In this document: positions 7,000-8,648 of the stretch, piece by piece
How positions within the stretch are numbered: the stretch's first letter is position 1
Layout of the letters: each line of letters starts with the position of its first letter
Origin: Bacteroidetes bacterium UBA3022
GTDB taxonomy: Bacteria; Bacteroidota; Bacteroidia; Chitinophagales; BACL12
Reading direction: 5' to 3'
DNA length: 8,648 bases
Assembly: GCA_002346225.1 (NCBI GenBank)
Contig: DDYY01000067.1
Coordinates: 1 to 8,648 of the forward strand
Notes under the pieces: model-generated
Told to the model about the DNA's origin: nothing
Database searches by the model: none
The model's input: only the letters and a program-made list of their open reading frames with translations
Program-made: the position numbers and the translations under genes

Positions 7000-7766
7000 T
7001 AAAGGTTGTTGAAATTATATTCCAGAATCGTTTGGAGACCTGTCAGGGTCAAATCCGGGACTGCAAATATCTTACTTTTCAGCCGAGATGCAAAGAACGG
7101 TGCATCGCCCCCTGTTAACATTACTTTAAGATTGCCAAATTGTTGCGTATAATGTGCGATCATTCCCTCTGCTTCCATAAGTGCTGCCGCGTAGGCGCCT
7201 GAGAGCATGGAGCCGCTGGTGGAATTACCGGTGACAGCAACCGTTTCAGGCCAGGGTCCCTCTGCTTCAGGTAACAACGGAAGGGCCTGCGTGAAAGTAT
7301 GCATGGCCCGCAAGCGCATGCGCAATCCGGGGGCTATGGTTCCTCCTTCAAAAACACCCTTGTCGGAGAGGATATCATATTTGATGCAGGTTCCGGCATC
7401 GATTACCAGGGTGGCAACACCGGAAAAATGGGTGTATGCCCCGGCGATAGCCGCAATCCTGTCATTCCCCAGTGTAGCAGGTGTGGAATAGTGAATGCTA
7501 AAAGGCAGCGGGGTGGTGCTCTGTAGTTCCAACCCCTTTGCCCTTGCCGCCAGGTAATGCCTGAGTACCGGTGTGGCAGCCGGCGCGACCGAGCTGATAA
7601 TCCATGCATCCAGTTCCAGGCTATCAAGTTCCTTCAAATGAGCAGCAAGATCGGGGGTGGAAAAAAACAATGTTTGCGTCAGGTCAGGGCCTTCCATGAA
7701 GGCTATCTTCGTGCGGGTATTCCCGATATCAGCTATACAACTTCGATGTAGCAGTGGTAGCATCAT
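6999..7766 (-). CDS. coaX: Type III pantothenate kinase
   Basis: CoaX phosphorylates pantothenate with ATP, the first step of coenzyme A synthesis, in the cytoplasm; it needs a monovalent cation and is not inhibited by CoA. The 255-residue chain has the ASKHA-fold motifs in order: DIGNTRTK (13-20, phosphate loop with Asp13), GNDR (100-103, substrate-binding Asp102/Arg103), DAGTC (123-127, catalytic Asp123), GGTIAPG (141-147), and LTGGDA (217-222). The length matches the family. The start overlaps the stop of the upstream repeat-protein gene as ATGA; a second ATG follows immediately (7763), so either Met can be the start. Its own stop overlaps the barrel start as TAATG. In this window the gene is embedded among envelope genes rather than beside another CoA gene. 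Confidence 0.95.
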   Translation of the reverse strand: MMLPLLHRSCIADIGNTRTKIAFMEGPDLTQTLFFSTPDLAAHLKELDSLELDAWIISSVAPAATPVLRHYLAARAKGLELQSTTPLPFSIHYSTPATLGNDRIAAIAGAYTHFSGVATLVIDAGTCIKYDILSDKGVFEGGTIAPGLRMRLRAMHTFTQALPLLPEAEGPWPETVAVTGNSTSGSMLSGAYAAALMEAEGMIAHYTQQFGNLKVMLTGGDAPFFASRLKSKIFAVPDLTLTGLQTILEYNFNNL

Positions 7767-8086
7767 TTATTGCGCCACATGGCATCGCTCTTCCATTCGG
7801 TATAGGCAATCACCAGGTCCGCTTCACTTCGCCATTCGGTGAAGTAAATCACCAGATTGGCATCATTGCGCCATTCTGTAAAATACCAGATACCACTTTT
7901 AGGCTGGGCATCCGTGCGCCATTCGGTGCGGTACACCACTACGTCGGCCTCACTTTCATATTCACTTACATAAACAATCTTATCGGCTTCGCTTTTCCAT
8001 TCCGTCACATATACCACCTGCGCATCAGCAGAGAATGCCAGCAGCATGAGGCAAGTTGCCAGGAGAAATTGATAGCTTCTTTTCAT
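7763..8086 (-). CDS. Secreted six-repeat protein, DUF6150-like
   Basis: The 107-residue protein begins at the ATG at 8086, which opens a signal peptide (hydrophobic core at about residues 6-18, end near SADAQ, 19-23). The ATG at 8212 is rejected because it would read through the promoter region and bury the signal. The mature chain is almost entirely six short repeats with consensus [VI]-[VI]-Y-x-[TS]-E-[WY]-x-[STN]-[ED]-A-D. The central aromatic falls at residues 30, 43, 56, 72, 85 and 98: spacing 13, 13, 16, 13, 13, the longer step coming from the insert around QPKSG (61-65). The tail is MWRNK. The repeat and tail resemble what I remember of DUF6150 proteins; I could not check a profile. 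No catalytic motif is visible. Its stop codon overlaps the coaX start by four bases (ATGA), so the two are likely translated together from the promoter candidate upstream. Confidence 0.85.
   Translation of the reverse strand: MKRSYQFLLATCLMLLAFSADAQVVYVTEWKSEADKIVYVSEYESEADVVVYRTEWRTDAQPKSGIWYFTEWRNDANLVIYFTEWRSEADLVIAYTEWKSDAMWRNK
7781..8017 (-). repeat. Six tandem 39-nt coding repeats (13-residue units)
   Basis: The units are VVYVTEWKSEAD, IVYVSEYESEAD, VVYRTEWRTDAQ, IWYFTEWRNDAN, VIYFTEWRSEAD and VIAYTEWKSDAM, with one linker residue between units inside each triplet. At DNA level the repeated core reads on the plus strand as variants of CGCCATTCGGT and TTCCATTCGGT (near 7791, 7830, 7869, 7917 and 7997). 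The copies have diverged at third positions while keeping the same residues, which points to selection on the protein rather than recent duplication. Confidence 0.85.
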
Positions 8087-8103
8087 CTTAATGTGGTTTA
8101 CTG

Positions 8104-8133
8104 TAAAAATACAGGCTTTTTCACAGGGAACAA
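8104..8133 (-). promoter_or_regulatory. Candidate promoter for the repeat protein-coaX operon
   Basis: On the minus strand TTG (8133-8131) is followed after 19 bases by TATTTTTA (8111-8104), one mismatch from the Bacteroidetes -7 consensus TAnnTTTG. It lies 17 bases upstream of the repeat-protein ATG, leaving a leader of about 10-15 bases. It is in the divergent intergenic region, where a promoter is required in each direction. This is a consensus match only. Confidence 0.45.
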
Positions 8134-8137
8134 GACT

Positions 8138-8165
8138 CTGTACCATAAAGGATTGGCTAAATTCG
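8138..8165 (+). promoter_or_regulatory. Weak candidate promoter for gldC
   Basis: CTG (8138-8140) and TAAATTCG (8158-8165), 17 bases apart, each differ by one base from the Bacteroidetes -33 and -7 elements. The position, about 22 bases before the gldC ATG, is sensible, and this is the best plus-strand match I found in the 100-base divergent region. The two mismatches make it weak. Confidence 0.25.
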
Positions 8166-8186
8166 TGCCAAATATACCTTATTCCA

Positions 8187-8525
8187 ATGGCCAAGAAATC
8201 GCAAATACACATAGATATTGAGCTGGGAGAAGATCAGATACCTGATACCATCAGCTGGCATGCTACCGACAGCACAGCAAGCGAACCGCAAACCAGCAAA
8301 GCCCTGATGCTATCCCTGTGGGATCCACATTACCGCGAGACCATGCGGATAGACCTTTGGACGCGGGAGATGACGCTGGAAGAAATGAATGTATTTATGT
8401 TTCAGACCTTCATGACCATGGCCGATACCTATAAAAAGGCGAATAACGACGAAAAGCTCGCCGCATCCATTCGCGATTTTGCCGTGAGCTTCGGTGAAAA
8501 AACGCAGGTAATCAAAAAGACCTGA
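8187..8525 (+). CDS. gldC: Gliding motility protein GldC
   Basis: The 112-residue protein matches the GldC family in length and in sequence pattern: an N-terminal strand IHIDIELGEDQIPDTISWHA, then SKALMLSLWDP, the TMRIDLWTREMTLEEMNVF segment, a helix with FMTMADTYKKA, and a short C-terminal stretch. GldC is a cytoplasmic accessory protein of gliding motility in Bacteroidetes, first defined in Flavobacterium johnsoniae. It is not one of the core T9SS components, and homologues also occur in non-gliding species. I chose the ATG at 8187; the frame is open back to an ATG at 8091, but the 32 extra residues do not fit the family and would run through the divergent promoter region. It is transcribed away from the repeat protein-coaX operon and a patatin-like gene follows 67 bases later. 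Confidence 0.93.
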   Translation: MAKKSQIHIDIELGEDQIPDTISWHATDSTASEPQTSKALMLSLWDPHYRETMRIDLWTREMTLEEMNVFMFQTFMTMADTYKKANNDEKLAASIRDFAVSFGEKTQVIKKT

Positions 8526-8592
8526 TTTTTTTAGGCACCTGTTGCATCCCATAGCAGGTTTCCTTCGTTTAGTTAAAGAAGACAGCATTGTT

Positions 8593-8648
8593 ATGGATTC
8601 GAAAACCGGTTTGGTATTATCAGGTGGCGGTGCACGCGGAATTGCCCA
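8593..8648 (+). CDS. Patatin-like phospholipase, N-terminal 18 codons only
   Basis: Translation from the ATG at 8593 gives MDSKTGLVLSGGGARGIA before the window ends. The strand LVLSGGGARG is the conserved first beta strand and oxyanion-hole motif (GGGxRG) of bacterial patatin-like serine esterases such as RssA. The catalytic GxSxG serine and the Asp-Gly pair would lie beyond the edge, so activity and subfamily cannot be judged. It follows gldC in the same direction after 67 bases; I found no convincing promoter or terminator in that gap. Confidence 0.85.
   Translation, partial: MDSKTGLVLSGGGARGIA

Noticed and set aside
8091..8186. N-terminal extension of GldC from the ATG at 8091
   Set aside because: GldC proteins are about 110 residues; the extension adds 32 residues that do not fit the family and covers the divergent promoter region.
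7754..8221. Plus-strand ORF of 155 codons opposite the repeat protein, with a repeated APFG/HH-like pattern
   Set aside because: It is the antisense reading of the six coding repeats; their near-identical copies keep the opposite frame free of stops. It has no signal peptide or family features, and the minus frame has both.
8508..8534. A/T hairpin and T-tract at the end of gldC as a terminator
   Set aside because: The T run follows the stop codon, but only a 5-bp A/T-rich stem with competing pairings precedes it, so a terminator is not supported.

Overview
The window looks like a chromosomal segment of a gliding-type member of the Bacteroidetes (Bacteroidota), most likely in or near Chitinophagales/Sphingobacteriales. 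The evidence is a type IX secretion (T9SS) C-terminal sorting domain, a GldC homologue, a Bacteroidetes-style LptC lipoprotein, Shine-Dalgarno-poor gene starts, and candidate promoters of the TTG-N(16-19)-TAnnTTTG type. Genus and species cannot be read from the sequence. I see no mobile element, CRISPR array, tRNA or rRNA, and no gene-free stretch over 300 bases.

Layout. At the left edge (1-1473, + strand) is the 3' part of a large secreted protein with a glycosidase-like WITEWG motif and a T9SS sorting tail. Converging on it is a run of nine minus-strand genes. In transcription order they are: a secreted six-repeat protein of the DUF6150 type (8086-7763), type III pantothenate kinase coaX, an outer-membrane beta-barrel protein, a secreted TPR protein, lptC, a small two-helix membrane protein, cdsA, psd, and a small secreted Ala/Cys-rich protein (1835-1485). 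At the right edge two plus-strand genes diverge from this run: gldC (8187-8525) and the first 18 codons of a patatin-like phospholipase (from 8593).

How the genes work together. Apart from coaX (first step of coenzyme A synthesis), the minus-strand run is about the cell envelope. LptC belongs to the lipopolysaccharide export bridge. CdsA makes CDP-diacylglycerol and Psd performs the last step of phosphatidylethanolamine synthesis. The barrel, TPR and two-helix proteins are uncharacterised envelope proteins. The first three genes are tightly packed: an ATGA overlap joins the repeat gene to coaX, and a TAATG overlap joins coaX to the barrel gene. A perfect 10-bp stem-loop lies between the TPR gene and lptC, and a good promoter candidate lies before psd, so the run is probably several transcription units.

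The most unusual item is the 107-residue repeat protein at 7763-8086. It has six copies of a short Y-x-TEW-x(2)-[ED]-A unit at a 13-residue period, split into two triplets by a 3-residue insertion. From memory, relatives of this repeat type include very small deeply knotted (7_1) proteins. The rest of the window is mostly ordinary envelope housekeeping; I found no clear multi-gene novel system.
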